64,000 nucleotides of DNA. Origin: Candidatus Electrothrix gigas (GTDB taxonomy: Bacteria > Desulfobacterota > Desulfobulbia > Desulfobulbales > Desulfobulbaceae). The position numbers were made by a program, and so were the translations under genes. This document shows, piece after piece, positions 1-8,542 of the stretch. The notes beneath the pieces are model-generated. The model did no database searches, had not been told where the DNA came from, and worked only from the letters and a program-made list of their open reading frames with translations. The DNA lies in the NCBI GenBank assembly GCA_022766165.1, contig QYLO01000003.1, positions 62,001-126,000 on the forward strand. The letters run 5' to 3'. Position 1 is the stretch's first letter. Every line of letters starts with the position of its first letter.

Positions 1-2
1 GT

Positions 3-113
3 AAGCGTGAGGCTCTGGGAATCAACAAGAAGAAAGAACGTGTACTCATGGACATGGCCATGCGCCGTGAACTTGAAGGCGGCGGTGTGGCCGGAGCTGG
101 CTGCGGCGGTTGA
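3..113 (+). CDS. C-terminal end of an unidentified protein (partial)
   Basis: An open frame enters from the left edge and ends at the TGA at 111-113. The last 36 residues are a basic helix followed by a Gly/Cys-rich tail ending GAGCGG. It lies on the same strand about 140 bp before the MetF-AcsD gene, so it may be another Wood-Ljungdahl gene (metV or a CODH accessory gene would fit the position). That is only a guess from context; the visible residues do not identify a family. Confidence 0.5.
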   Translation, partial: KREALGINKKKERVLMDMAMRRELEGGGVAGAGCGG

Positions 114-126
114 TGCGGAATTGCGG

Positions 127-197
127 GTAGGGGCAGACCCCCGTGTCTGCCCGAGATGGTCTGTGGCCACAGGGCGAACACAGGGATTCGCCCCTAC
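127..197. repeat. GTAGGGGC palindromic spacer repeat, copy A
   Basis: Two inverted modules lie back to back. The first begins GTAGGGGCAGACCC and closes with TCTGCCC; the second, reversed, reads GGGCGAACACAGGGATTCGC and ends CCCCTAC. Each module can fold on itself and the pair forms a larger inverted repeat. The same modules recur at 11609-11682, 35956-36113 and 38539-38613, always between genes of one strand. Confidence 0.75.
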
Positions 198-256
198 AGC
201 AGAACAAATTTCTGCCCCTAGGGTGGATCAGGTATATCAGGTAGAGAGGAGGATTG

Positions 257-2977
257 ATGAAATCGGGGAGCAATTTGGAGCGGGCGCTCAAGAGCGGTGC
301 ATTTGCCGTGACCGGTGAGCTAGGACCGCCGAAGAACAGTGACCCTGATGTGGTCAGAGAAAAGGCAAGAATCCTGAAAGGACATGTGGATGCTGTCAAT
401 ATTACAGATTGCCAGACCGCCATTGTGCGGATGTCATCCATTGGTGCCGGGTTGCTGGCCCAAGCTGAAGGGGTAGAGCCAGTTATCCAGATGACCTGTC
501 GGGACAGAAACCGAATCGGTATGCAATCGGATCTGCTGGCTGCATCTGCTTTGGGGTTGAAAAACTTGCTTTGCCTGACCGGGGATCATCAGAAATTTGG
601 CAATCATCCCGGCTCAAAAGGTGTGTTTGATATGGATTCCATTCAGCTTTTGGGGATGATCCGGGACATGAGGGACGGGAAAAAATTCCAATGCGGCGAG
701 GCAATCAAGGGCAAGACAACAGATATGTTCCTTGGTGCTGCGGCAAATCCCTTTGCCTATCCTCATGAATTTCGTGCGGTACGCATGGGGAAAAAGATCG
801 CCAACGGTGCTGATTTTATCCAGACCCAGATAATCTATAATCTGGATCGCTTTGCTGAATTCATGAAAACGGCCTGCGAACTGGGCCTGCATGAAAAAGC
901 CTATATCCTTGCCGGTGTCACCCCACCTAAGTCCTTGGGTATGGCCCGTTACATGAAAAAATTTGTGCCGGGCATGGATGTGACTGATGAGGTCATCAAC
1001 CGCATGAAGGGGGCAAAGGATAAAAAACAGGAAGGGATTAATATCTGTGTTGATATTATCAACCAGGTCAAGGAGATTCCCGGTGTGGCTGGCGTTCATG
1101 TCATGGCCATTGAGTGGGAAGAGGCGGTTCCTGAAATCTGTGAGAAAGCAGGCCTGCTTCCTCGCCCGACCTTTGATGATGATGAAACAACGGCTCCTCC
1201 GGCAGAAAGCAGGGAAACCATTGAAGTACAACCAGCTGCTGATCAAGGTGCTGCTGATGATATTCTGGAACAAGCCAAGGCCGAAGCTGAGAAAATTATA
1301 GCTGCTGCCCGAACCGAAGCTGCCGCTCTTGCTGCTCAGGCTGCTCAGTCCGGCGAAGCAACAAGTAAAACTGCTGTTATTGAACATTGCGAATGTACAG
1401 TAATACCAGACGATGCAGGAGAACATGCGATGAATGAAAAAGGACGCCGTGCGGCGTTGGAATCTGTCAATCAGGGCCTGAATGCCTTAAAAAAGGCTTA
1501 TGGTTTAAGCGATGATCAGTTTGATGCCCTGATGAACTTTGTTGATGCAGCATCGGTATTGAATAAAGAACCAGAGGGGCTGGCACAGCAGTCTGGCGGA
1601 ACAACTCCTGCACCTGCCGCTCCTGCTGCCCCGGCGGTTGAAGAACAAGTTGATATAGCTGATACAGCTCATGATGCCGCAGCCGCAGCAGAGGCTAAGG
1701 CTGAAGCACAGGCAAAAGCGGAAGCGGAAGCCGCTGCCAAGGCAGAGGCAGAGAAAAAAGCTGCCGCTGAAGCTGAAGCAAAGGCAAAAGCAGAAGCAGA
1801 AGCAGAAGCTCAGGCAAAGGCTGATGCAGAGGCGAAGGCTCAAGCGGAAGCTACTGCAAAAGCAGAGGCAGAGAAAAAAGCCGCTGCTGAAGCTGCTGCC
1901 AAGGCAGAGGCAGAGGCAGAAAAAAAGGCTGCTGAAGAAAAAGCTGCTGCAGAACAGGCTGCCCAATCTGCTTCTTCTGACCTGGATGCTCCAACCTTGC
2001 CCACCGATGAAACACCTTTTGCTGAACGTGCTACCAAGGTACCGGCTTCCAGTTATAAAGTGGATTACTCTGGTGCGATCCGTGAGGTGACACTGGGGAA
2101 CGGTGATAATACCGTTACTGTCGGTGGTTCCACCTCCCTCCCCTTTCATCTCTTTGAAGGTGAGATGGGCAATAAACCGCTCATCGCTATGGAGATTATG
2201 GATGTTCGTCCTGATAACTGGCCTGACACCCTGAAAAGGCATTTTGATGATGTTATGGACAGCCCAGTGGATTGGGCCAAGAAATGCGTTGATGTCTACA
2301 AGGCCGATGCCCTGAATATCTGGCTCAACGGAACTGATCCCAACGGAGCCGACCGCTCGGCAGCAGATGCAGCCAAAGACGCGGCAGCGGTTATTGAGGC
2401 TGTTGATGTGCCGATTATTGTCTGGGGCTGCGGGAATGCTGAAAAGGATACTGAAACCCTGCGTGAAGTTACCTCACTGATCGGTGATAAAAAAGTCTGT
2501 TTGGCACCGCTGGAGGATGCCAACTACCGGGCTATCGGGGCAACGGCAATGGCCTTTCAACATCCTATGGTTGCTGCCTCTCCCATTGATGTCAACTTAG
2601 CAAAACAGCTCAATATCCTCTTAGAAAACCTTGGTGTTCCTTTGGATACCGTTATGATGGATCCCTCAGTCGGTGCGCTGGGCTATGGTATTGAGTACAC
2701 CTACTCGGTTATGGAGCGTATTCGTATCGCAGCCTTGACTCAAAAGGACGAGAAACTTCAGGTACCGATTATCTGTAATCTTGGTCGTGAGGTCTGGAAG
2801 GCCAAAGAGGTTGGCTTGCCCACGGATGAGATGCTGGGTGACCAAGAAAATCGTGGCATTATGATGGAGGCCATCACAGCATCCTGTATGCTGATGGCTG
2901 GTGGTGAAGTCCTGATCATGCGCCATCCCAAGGCGGTCAATATGACCAAGGCACTTATTAATGGCTTAGTCGACTAA
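257..2977 (+). CDS. MetF-AcsD fusion: methylenetetrahydrofolate reductase joined to corrinoid/Fe-S protein small subunit
   Basis: A 906-residue protein, read from ATG 257 with AGGAGG just upstream (the TTG at 254 is too close to it). Residues 1 to about 310 resemble a MetF TIM barrel (start MKSGSNLERALKSG, then AVTGELGPPKNSDPD), which reduces 5,10-methylene-THF to methyl-THF. Residues about 590-906 resemble AcsD/CdhD, the small subunit of the corrinoid iron-sulfur protein that receives the methyl group (GVPLDTVMMDPSVGALGYG, AITASCMLMAGGEVLIMRHP). Between them lies a 280-residue linker, with an almost pure Ala/Glu/Lys stretch at about 473-571. MetF and AcsD are normally separate proteins; no stop or internal start with a good RBS separates them here. 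acsB and acsC follow on the same strand, which fits the methyl branch feeding acetyl-CoA synthase. A sequencing or assembly artefact cannot be excluded. Confidence 0.85.
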   Translation: MKSGSNLERALKSGAFAVTGELGPPKNSDPDVVREKARILKGHVDAVNITDCQTAIVRMSSIGAGLLAQAEGVEPVIQMTCRDRNRIGMQSDLLAASALGLKNLLCLTGDHQKFGNHPGSKGVFDMDSIQLLGMIRDMRDGKKFQCGEAIKGKTTDMFLGAAANPFAYPHEFRAVRMGKKIANGADFIQTQIIYNLDRFAEFMKTACELGLHEKAYILAGVTPPKSLGMARYMKKFVPGMDVTDEVINRMKGAKDKKQEGINICVDIINQVKEIPGVAGVHVMAIEWEEAVPEICEKAGLLPRPTFDDDETTAPPAESRETIEVQPAADQGAADDILEQAKAEAEKIIAAARTEAAALAAQAAQSGEATSKTAVIEHCECTVIPDDAGEHAMNEKGRRAALESVNQGLNALKKAYGLSDDQFDALMNFVDAASVLNKEPEGLAQQSGGTTPAPAAPAAPAVEEQVDIADTAHDAAAAAEAKAEAQAKAEAEAAAKAEAEKKAAAEAEAKAKAEAEAEAQAKADAEAKAQAEATAKAEAEKKAAAEAAAKAEAEAEKKAAEEKAAAEQAAQSASSDLDAPTLPTDETPFAERATKVPASSYKVDYSGAIREVTLGNGDNTVTVGGSTSLPFHLFEGEMGNKPLIAMEIMDVRPDNWPDTLKRHFDDVMDSPVDWAKKCVDVYKADALNIWLNGTDPNGADRSAADAAKDAAAVIEAVDVPIIVWGCGNAEKDTETLREVTSLIGDKKVCLAPLEDANYRAIGATAMAFQHPMVAASPIDVNLAKQLNILLENLGVPLDTVMMDPSVGALGYGIEYTYSVMERIRIAALTQKDEKLQVPIICNLGREVWKAKEVGLPTDEMLGDQENRGIMMEAITASCMLMAGGEVLIMRHPKAVNMTKALINGLVD

Positions 2978-3087
2978 TAAAGGCCACTTGCTTCACGTTA
3001 TAATGCAAGGGTTCAAGACTACAATTCTACAATCCTGAGCTTGAATTCTGAACCGTCTACACCGTCTTTACACCTGGAGTTGTCTCA

Positions 3088-5295
3088 ATGTCAAAAATTA
3101 TATGCTCCGCAGCTATACGCGGTGCCCAAAAAATAGTGGATATGGCTGAAGCCTCTTATGAGGAGGCCATAAAAAAATACGGCCCTGAACAGGAAGTTGC
3201 CTTTCCCAATACGGCCTACTATCTGCCGATTATCTATTCCATGCTTGGAGCTAAGGTGGAAAAGCTCGGCGATATGAAAGATATTTTTCAGGAGTGCCGA
3301 AAGCTCCTGCCGATTGTTGTTACCGAGGATATCTGGCTACCGTATTTGGGGCCTGCCTTGGATGCCGGTATGGCGACCTATTTTGCCGAGGAAATGTACG
3401 AGGCTATTGATTATCTCAATTCACCGGATTACTACACTAAGACCGAAGACCCGACTGCTGATAATATCTGGCTGGGCGCTGCGGATGACGTTATCTTTCG
3501 GAAGCGAGGGGTTGAGTTTGTTGACGGCACGGCTCCGGGCTTTGCCGCCATTGTTGGTTCTCCGTCAGATCCTGCGGTTGCCTCCAAGATCGCCTTGGAG
3601 TTACAGGAAAAAAACCTGTACATCTTCATGCACACGGATTCAAATGGCAACTATATGCCGGATCTGTTAGTGAAAAATGGTGTGCAAGTTGGTTGGAACA
3701 CCCGCCTTGTTCCCTTTGGCAAGCGGTACACCTCTGTAGTCTTTTCCATTGGTTTTGCCTGTCGTGTGGCTATGGCCTTTGGTGGCGTAAAACCTGGTGA
3801 TTCCAGAGCAAATCTTATTTACAATAAAGACCGGACTTATGCCTTTGTTATGCCTTTTGGTGAGGTCAGCGACGAGTGGTATGCCAACGCAGCCGGCGCT
3901 ATCAACTGGGGCTTCCCAACTATTTCCGACCACGATATCCCGGAAATCCTGCCCACAGGTATCTGTACCTATGAGCATGTTGTTTCTCAAGTTCCTCATG
4001 ACGAGATCGTGCAGAAGGCCATTGAGGTACGCGGCCTCAAGGTCAATGTCAGCAAGATCGACATTCCCATGTCCTTTGGCCCTGCCTTTGAGGGTGAGCG
4101 AATCCGCAAGGATGACCTGTTCATGGAATGCGGTGGTGGACGAACCACTGGCGTAGAGGTGCTGATCTCCAAAGATATGGATGAGGTTGAAGACGGTCTG
4201 GTGACTCTGGAAGGACCGGATATCTCCGATATCGAATTAGGACAGAATCTGCCCATCGGAATTCTGGTTGAGGTTGCCGGTCGTGAGATGCAGTCGGATT
4301 TCGAGCCTATCCTGGAACGCCAGTTTCATCATCTGATGAACTATATCCAAGGCATCATGCACATCGGCCAGCGAAACATTATGTGGGTTCGTATCGGCAA
4401 GGCTGCTGTGGAAAAAGGCTTTTCCTTCAAGCATCTTGGTATAGTCCTGCACGGTAAGTTGCATCAGGAATTCGGTGCGATTTTGGATAAGGTCCAGGTC
4501 AAGATTTACACTGAGCAGGAAAAAGTTGAAGAGGTCATGAATATTGCCAAGCAGGTCTATGAAGAGCGTGACCTGCGCCTCGGTTCTATGACTGATGAAA
4601 CTGAAGACGTGTTCTACTCCTGTACCCTGTGTCAGTCCTTTGCTCCCAGCCATGTCTGCGTTATTACCCCTGAGCGTATCGGCATGTGCGGTGCCTATAA
4701 CTGGCTGGATGGTAAGGCCTCTTTTCAGATTAATCCGACAGGTCCAAACCAGCCTATTGATAAGGGTGAGTGTACTGATCCTGATAATGGCTATTTTACC
4801 GGTATTAATGAGTTTGTTGCTCAGGCTTCCCGTGGTGCAGTGCCAGAGGTGAGTTGCTACTCGTTGATGAATAATCCCATGACCGCCTGCGGTTGCTTTG
4901 AGGCCATTGCAGCCATGTTGCCGCAATGTAATGGAATTATGGTTGTTAATCGTGATTACATGGGCATGACGCCTTCTGGTATGAAGTTTACCACCTTGGC
5001 TGGTATGGCTGGCGGCGGTATGCAGACTCCCGGTTTTATGGGTGTGTCCAAGCATTACATGAGCAGTAAAAAACTGTTTAAGGCGGAAGGCGGCGTGAAG
5101 CGAATGGTCTGGATGCCGAAAATTCTCAAGGATGAAATCAGCGAGAAGCTCAAAGCCTTATGTGAGCATGAGGGCATGCCGGAACTTTACGACATGATCG
5201 CCACAGAAGAGCAGGGTACGACTGAGGAAGAGATTCTTGAGTTCCTCAAGGAGAAGGGGCATCCTGCGCTGGAGATGGAAACGGCTATGGGGTGA
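3088..5295 (+). CDS. acsB: Acetyl-CoA synthase, CODH/ACS complex beta subunit
   Basis: A 735-residue protein, the usual length for bacterial AcsB without the extra archaeal parts. It condenses CO, the methyl group from the corrinoid protein and CoA to acetyl-CoA (or the reverse) in the cytoplasm. The A-cluster cysteines are visible: CTLCQSF, then HVC, then GMCGAYNW, then TACGCFEAI. The early MSKIICSAAIRGAQKI and the A-cluster spacing fit the family. It sits between the MetF-AcsD fusion (110 bp upstream) and acsC (153 bp downstream), all on the + strand, so the three are probably co-transcribed. The CODH subunit (acsA/cooS) is not in the window. Confidence 0.95.
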   Translation: MSKIICSAAIRGAQKIVDMAEASYEEAIKKYGPEQEVAFPNTAYYLPIIYSMLGAKVEKLGDMKDIFQECRKLLPIVVTEDIWLPYLGPALDAGMATYFAEEMYEAIDYLNSPDYYTKTEDPTADNIWLGAADDVIFRKRGVEFVDGTAPGFAAIVGSPSDPAVASKIALELQEKNLYIFMHTDSNGNYMPDLLVKNGVQVGWNTRLVPFGKRYTSVVFSIGFACRVAMAFGGVKPGDSRANLIYNKDRTYAFVMPFGEVSDEWYANAAGAINWGFPTISDHDIPEILPTGICTYEHVVSQVPHDEIVQKAIEVRGLKVNVSKIDIPMSFGPAFEGERIRKDDLFMECGGGRTTGVEVLISKDMDEVEDGLVTLEGPDISDIELGQNLPIGILVEVAGREMQSDFEPILERQFHHLMNYIQGIMHIGQRNIMWVRIGKAAVEKGFSFKHLGIVLHGKLHQEFGAILDKVQVKIYTEQEKVEEVMNIAKQVYEERDLRLGSMTDETEDVFYSCTLCQSFAPSHVCVITPERIGMCGAYNWLDGKASFQINPTGPNQPIDKGECTDPDNGYFTGINEFVAQASRGAVPEVSCYSLMNNPMTACGCFEAIAAMLPQCNGIMVVNRDYMGMTPSGMKFTTLAGMAGGGMQTPGFMGVSKHYMSSKKLFKAEGGVKRMVWMPKILKDEISEKLKALCEHEGMPELYDMIATEEQGTTEEEILEFLKEKGHPALEMETAMG

Positions 5296-5448
5296 TTCAG
5301 TGCTGACTCGGCATTGATTCGATGCTGACTCGCAACCGCATCCGACCAAAAGGTTTTCGGATGCGAACAAGATATATAGGTATTCATAGTACAAACGAAC
5401 AGCCGCCGGGCAGAAGAAGAAAACGGCTGCTGCATGGGAGGATAGAGA

Positions 5449-6798
5449 ATGGCATTAACCGGTATACAGATACTCAAGATGCTGCCCAAAAAGAATTGTG
5501 GCGAGTGTAGCATCCCTACCTGTCTCGCCTTTGCCATGAAAGTGGCTGCTGGGCAGGCCGAGATCGAAACATGTCCTTATGTCAGTGATGAGGCAAAGGC
5601 CACCATTGGTGAGGCTTCTGCTCCGCCGATTCGTACCATTAAAATCGGTAGTGGAGACGCAGAGTTCACAGCAGGCGGTGAAACCTGTCAGTTTCGGCAT
5701 GAGAAACGATTTGAGAACCAGACAGGTCTGGCTGTTCTCATCAGGACAGATGAGGATGTTGCCTCAATTGATGGCAAAATCAAGCGGGCCAATGATTTTG
5801 AGTATGAGCGTGTCGGTGTAATGATGCGCAATAACTTGGTTGCTATCAAGGATACAGGTGGTGTATCGCTGGCAGACATGGCCAAAAAGGTTATGGATGG
5901 CGCACCCAAGCAGGCCATTATTCTGATGAGCGATAACGTAGACAACCTCAAGGCCGGAGCTGAAGCCTGCGGTGATAATAAGCCCTTGCTCTACGGCGCC
6001 ACCAACGAGACTGCTGATGCCTTTGCCGAGCTTGCCAAAGCAACCGGTTGTGCGATCGGTGTGAAGGGTAAGAACCTGGATGATCTGGTGGAAAGCGCAG
6101 ATAAGTTGCTTGCCGCTGGAGTCAAGGATATGGTTATTGATACCGGGGCTCGAACCCTGCGCGGAGCCTTTGAGGATAACGTTGTTGCTCGTCGTTCCGC
6201 AGTTAAAGAAAAATTCAAGGCGCTTGGCTTCCCAACCATCACCTTCCCCTGTGAGATGTGTGATGACCTGATGATGGAGGCCATGATTGGCTCTGTACTG
6301 GTGGCCAAATATGCAGGCATTACGGTCTTCTCTGATATTCAGGGTGAGATTCTGTTCCCGCTTCTGTTGGAGCAGCTAAATATCTTTACTGATCCGCAAC
6401 GGCCAATGGTGGTGGCTGAGGATATTTACCCGATCACCGGGCCAGATGAGAACTCACCGGTCTTGGTAACCTGTAACTTCTCGCTCACCTACTTCATTGT
6501 TTCCGGTGAAATTGAGGGTTCTAAGGTGCCGAGTTGGCTGCTGATCAAGGATACTGAAGGGCTGTCCGTACTCACTGCTTGGGCTGCGGGTAAATTCGGC
6601 GCCGACCTGATTGCTATGTTTGTCAATAAGTCCGGCATTCTGGATAAGGTTAAGCATCGAGAGCTGATCATTCCGGGCTATCTGGCCACCATCAAGGGTG
6701 AGTTGGAAGAGGAACTACCTGATTGGACCATCACCATCGGGCCGCGTGAGGCCGGACATCTGCCTGCCTTCCTCAAGGAATGGAAACCGGCTACTTAA
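5449..6798 (+). CDS. acsC: Corrinoid iron-sulfur protein large subunit (CODH/ACS gamma)
   Basis: A 449-residue protein of family-typical size. The N-terminal Fe-S domain has four cysteines in the order CGEC, C (PTCLAFAMK), C (IETCPYVS), which bind the low-potential [4Fe-4S] cluster that reactivates cobalamin. The rest is a TIM barrel plus the C-terminal corrinoid-binding region (VLVTCNFSLTYFIVSGEIEG). It accepts methyl from methyl-THF and, with the AcsD half of the upstream fusion, passes it to AcsB. ATG 5449 has GGGAGGATAGAG in front. A short hairpin follows at 6833-6867, so this is likely the last gene of the acs unit. Confidence 0.95.
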   Translation: MALTGIQILKMLPKKNCGECSIPTCLAFAMKVAAGQAEIETCPYVSDEAKATIGEASAPPIRTIKIGSGDAEFTAGGETCQFRHEKRFENQTGLAVLIRTDEDVASIDGKIKRANDFEYERVGVMMRNNLVAIKDTGGVSLADMAKKVMDGAPKQAIILMSDNVDNLKAGAEACGDNKPLLYGATNETADAFAELAKATGCAIGVKGKNLDDLVESADKLLAAGVKDMVIDTGARTLRGAFEDNVVARRSAVKEKFKALGFPTITFPCEMCDDLMMEAMIGSVLVAKYAGITVFSDIQGEILFPLLLEQLNIFTDPQRPMVVAEDIYPITGPDENSPVLVTCNFSLTYFIVSGEIEGSKVPSWLLIKDTEGLSVLTAWAAGKFGADLIAMFVNKSGILDKVKHRELIIPGYLATIKGELEEELPDWTITIGPREAGHLPAFLKEWKPAT

Positions 6799-6832
6799 AT
6801 TGGACTGACGGTGCAGTTTTAATGTGTACAAG

Positions 6833-6867
6833 ACAGCCCTGTCGTCCTGCGGATGATGGGGCTGTTT
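6833..6867 (+). terminator. Possible weak terminator after acsC
   Basis: ACAGCCC pairs with GGGCTGT around a 20-base loop, followed by only a short T stretch. The position, 35 bases after the acsC stop, fits the end of the acs transcript, but the poor T tract makes termination uncertain. Confidence 0.4.
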
Positions 6868-6934
6868 GGTATAAATAGATGTGAGAGTGATATAAATTTT
6901 ATCTTGGTTTTTTCTAAAAAATTGGAGGAAGAAA

Positions 6935-7324
6935 ATGAAAGATTCGTTACAAAAAACTCACCGATTGGTTATTGTCTTCGGTATCTGCATGATATTTTTT
7001 TGTGCCAATAATTTATTTGCAGCAGAATGGTCTCTCAGTAGACTAGGTAAAACTCATACGGTTAATCTTAGCAGTTCAGGGAACAATAGTCGTTTGAATA
7101 TTTCTGGTCACTATATCGGCATTCAAAATAACAGCAAATTTACAGGCACTGTTTATCAAGATCGTGGAAAAACATTAATTCATTTTGTGCAATTGGATGG
7201 TACCTATGTTGCAATCCATTCCGGTATTAAAATAGATGACAATACTTTTTCTGGTGTTTTCTATGATAATTCAGGGAACGAAGCTAAAAAATTTACACTT
7301 AGCCGAGGAGGCTTCTCGTTTTAG
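6935..7324 (+). CDS. Small secreted protein of unknown function
   Basis: A 129-residue protein with a clear RBS (GGAGGAAG) before ATG 6935. Residues 1-30 form a Sec signal peptide: a basic start, a hydrophobic core (LVIVFGICMIFFCA) and likely cleavage after LFAA. The mature part is short, polar and rich in Ser, Asn, Gly and aromatic residues, with alternating beta-type pattern (SGHYIGIQNN, TGTVYQD, SGVFYDNSG), suggesting a small beta-barrel or beta-sandwich in the periplasm or outside the cell. I do not recognise the family. It stands between the acs genes and an MNT-type gene without obvious functional links. Confidence 0.7.
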   Translation: MKDSLQKTHRLVIVFGICMIFFCANNLFAAEWSLSRLGKTHTVNLSSSGNNSRLNISGHYIGIQNNSKFTGTVYQDRGKTLIHFVQLDGTYVAIHSGIKIDDNTFSGVFYDNSGNEAKKFTLSRGGFSF

Positions 7325-7429
7325 AGTAGAAAAGGTGGGCAATATTTTTTCGTTGCCCACGATGTTGGATAACAATCGCAACTCGAAACGATCGAAACAG
7401 ACTGTAGTTGACTGAAGTTAGACACGGTA

Positions 7430-7729
7430 ATGTTAGAGCAAAGTGAGATATTAGCATTTCTTTCAAAGCAACTTCCAGAGTTGCAAGCAGAATATAATAT
7501 TTCCAAAATCGGCCTGTTCGGTTCATTTGCACGTAATGAACAGGATGAAAACAGCGACATAGATATTGTGCTTGAATTTCATCCCGGCACTGAAAATATT
7601 TACGAAAAGAAAACGAGCCTCAAAAAAATATTAAAAAATTATTTTCACCGAGAAATTGATTTATGCTGTTTGAAGTACGTTAAGCCTTTTATAAAAGATT
7701 ACCTTGAAAAAGAGATGATCTATGTTTGA
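7430..7729 (+). CDS. MNT-type minimal nucleotidyltransferase
   Basis: A 99-residue protein with the polymerase-beta nucleotidyltransferase signature: GLFGSFARNEQ followed by SDIDIVLEF, giving the G-S and D-x-D metal-binding residues. Small proteins like this are usually the antitoxin half of HEPN-MNT (MntA) toxin-antitoxin pairs and act by nucleotidylating the HEPN toxin. No HEPN gene is adjacent; the next gene is a PD-(D/E)XK-like protein. It may be an orphan antitoxin, or the neighbour may be an unusual partner. Confidence 0.8.
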   Translation: MLEQSEILAFLSKQLPELQAEYNISKIGLFGSFARNEQDENSDIDIVLEFHPGTENIYEKKTSLKKILKNYFHREIDLCCLKYVKPFIKDYLEKEMIYV

Positions 7730-7759
7730 GAAGGACAGACTGAATATTTTCTCAGTATT

Positions 7760-8371
7760 ATGAAAAAATCAATCTTCAAAGAGGGTAAAAAATACACCTT
7801 CAGGGATTATTTTTACCTCCCGAATCCTGTTGAAGATATCGTTGCAGAGCTAGGCTATTCATATTCTCTGGAAGTACTTCAACTACCCACGTCTGCAAGT
7901 TGTAACGTTGAATCTGTCAATAATTTAAAGCGTACCTATTATAACGTATTACCAAAAATATCTCTTAACTCAGAAACGGCTAAACGCGAATTTCTCATTG
8001 CCCCTGTTCTTTTTGAATTAGCCAAAGAGACTGATTCAAAGATTAACGTAGAATATCCAATAGATGTCAGTGAGTTGTTAAGCGGGTATTTGGACTATTT
8101 GATACGCTATAAACAGGAGTTGATTGTTATTGAGGCGAAAAAAGGGGATATTGACAGAGGTTTCAATCAACTGGCTGCCGAACTGATCGCCTTAGATCAA
8201 TACGAAGAGGAAGGCGGCAGTACTTTATATGGTGTGGTTACTATCGGCGAGATGTGGGTATTCTGCACCTTGGATAGAAAAAAGAAAAAAATTACTAGGG
8301 ATATGCATAATTATACGATCCCGGAAGATGTAGAAGGTATTTTTAGAATTCTTGTGGGTATTATTGGATAA
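7760..8371 (+). CDS. PD-(D/E)XK nuclease-like protein of unknown function
   Basis: A 203-residue protein starting 30 bp after the MNT gene. Residues about 110-145 carry a pattern typical of the PD-(D/E)XK fold: SGYLDYLI (Asp), then IVIEAKKGD (E-x-K on the next strand), then a helix with GFNQLAAELIALDQ. This family includes restriction-type nucleases and many uncharacterised proteins with intact or dead active sites. There is no signal peptide or membrane segment. The close spacing to the MNT gene suggests co-transcription, perhaps as a small defence or toxin-type unit; that link is inference. Confidence 0.65.
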   Translation: MKKSIFKEGKKYTFRDYFYLPNPVEDIVAELGYSYSLEVLQLPTSASCNVESVNNLKRTYYNVLPKISLNSETAKREFLIAPVLFELAKETDSKINVEYPIDVSELLSGYLDYLIRYKQELIVIEAKKGDIDRGFNQLAAELIALDQYEEEGGSTLYGVVTIGEMWVFCTLDRKKKKITRDMHNYTIPEDVEGIFRILVGIIG

Positions 8372-8542
8372 TGTTCTTATTACCCATTTGGGGTAAGCAG
8401 GAAAAATTCCTGAAGAATTGATACTGAACGTATCCGTAAAGGTTGAGATCATGACAGTCTCTACCGTGCTAGAGTGTACGCTGGCACATGAGAGCCTGAC
8501 ATATAATATACTTTAACCATTAAATAAATATTGGAGATTGCA

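Noticed and set aside
614..2242. Long antisense open frames opposite the MetF-AcsD fusion, with Cys/Leu/Phe-rich runs
   Set aside because: They mirror the Ala/Glu/Lys low-complexity linker and the AcsD region on the other strand, so they are artefacts of the repeats.
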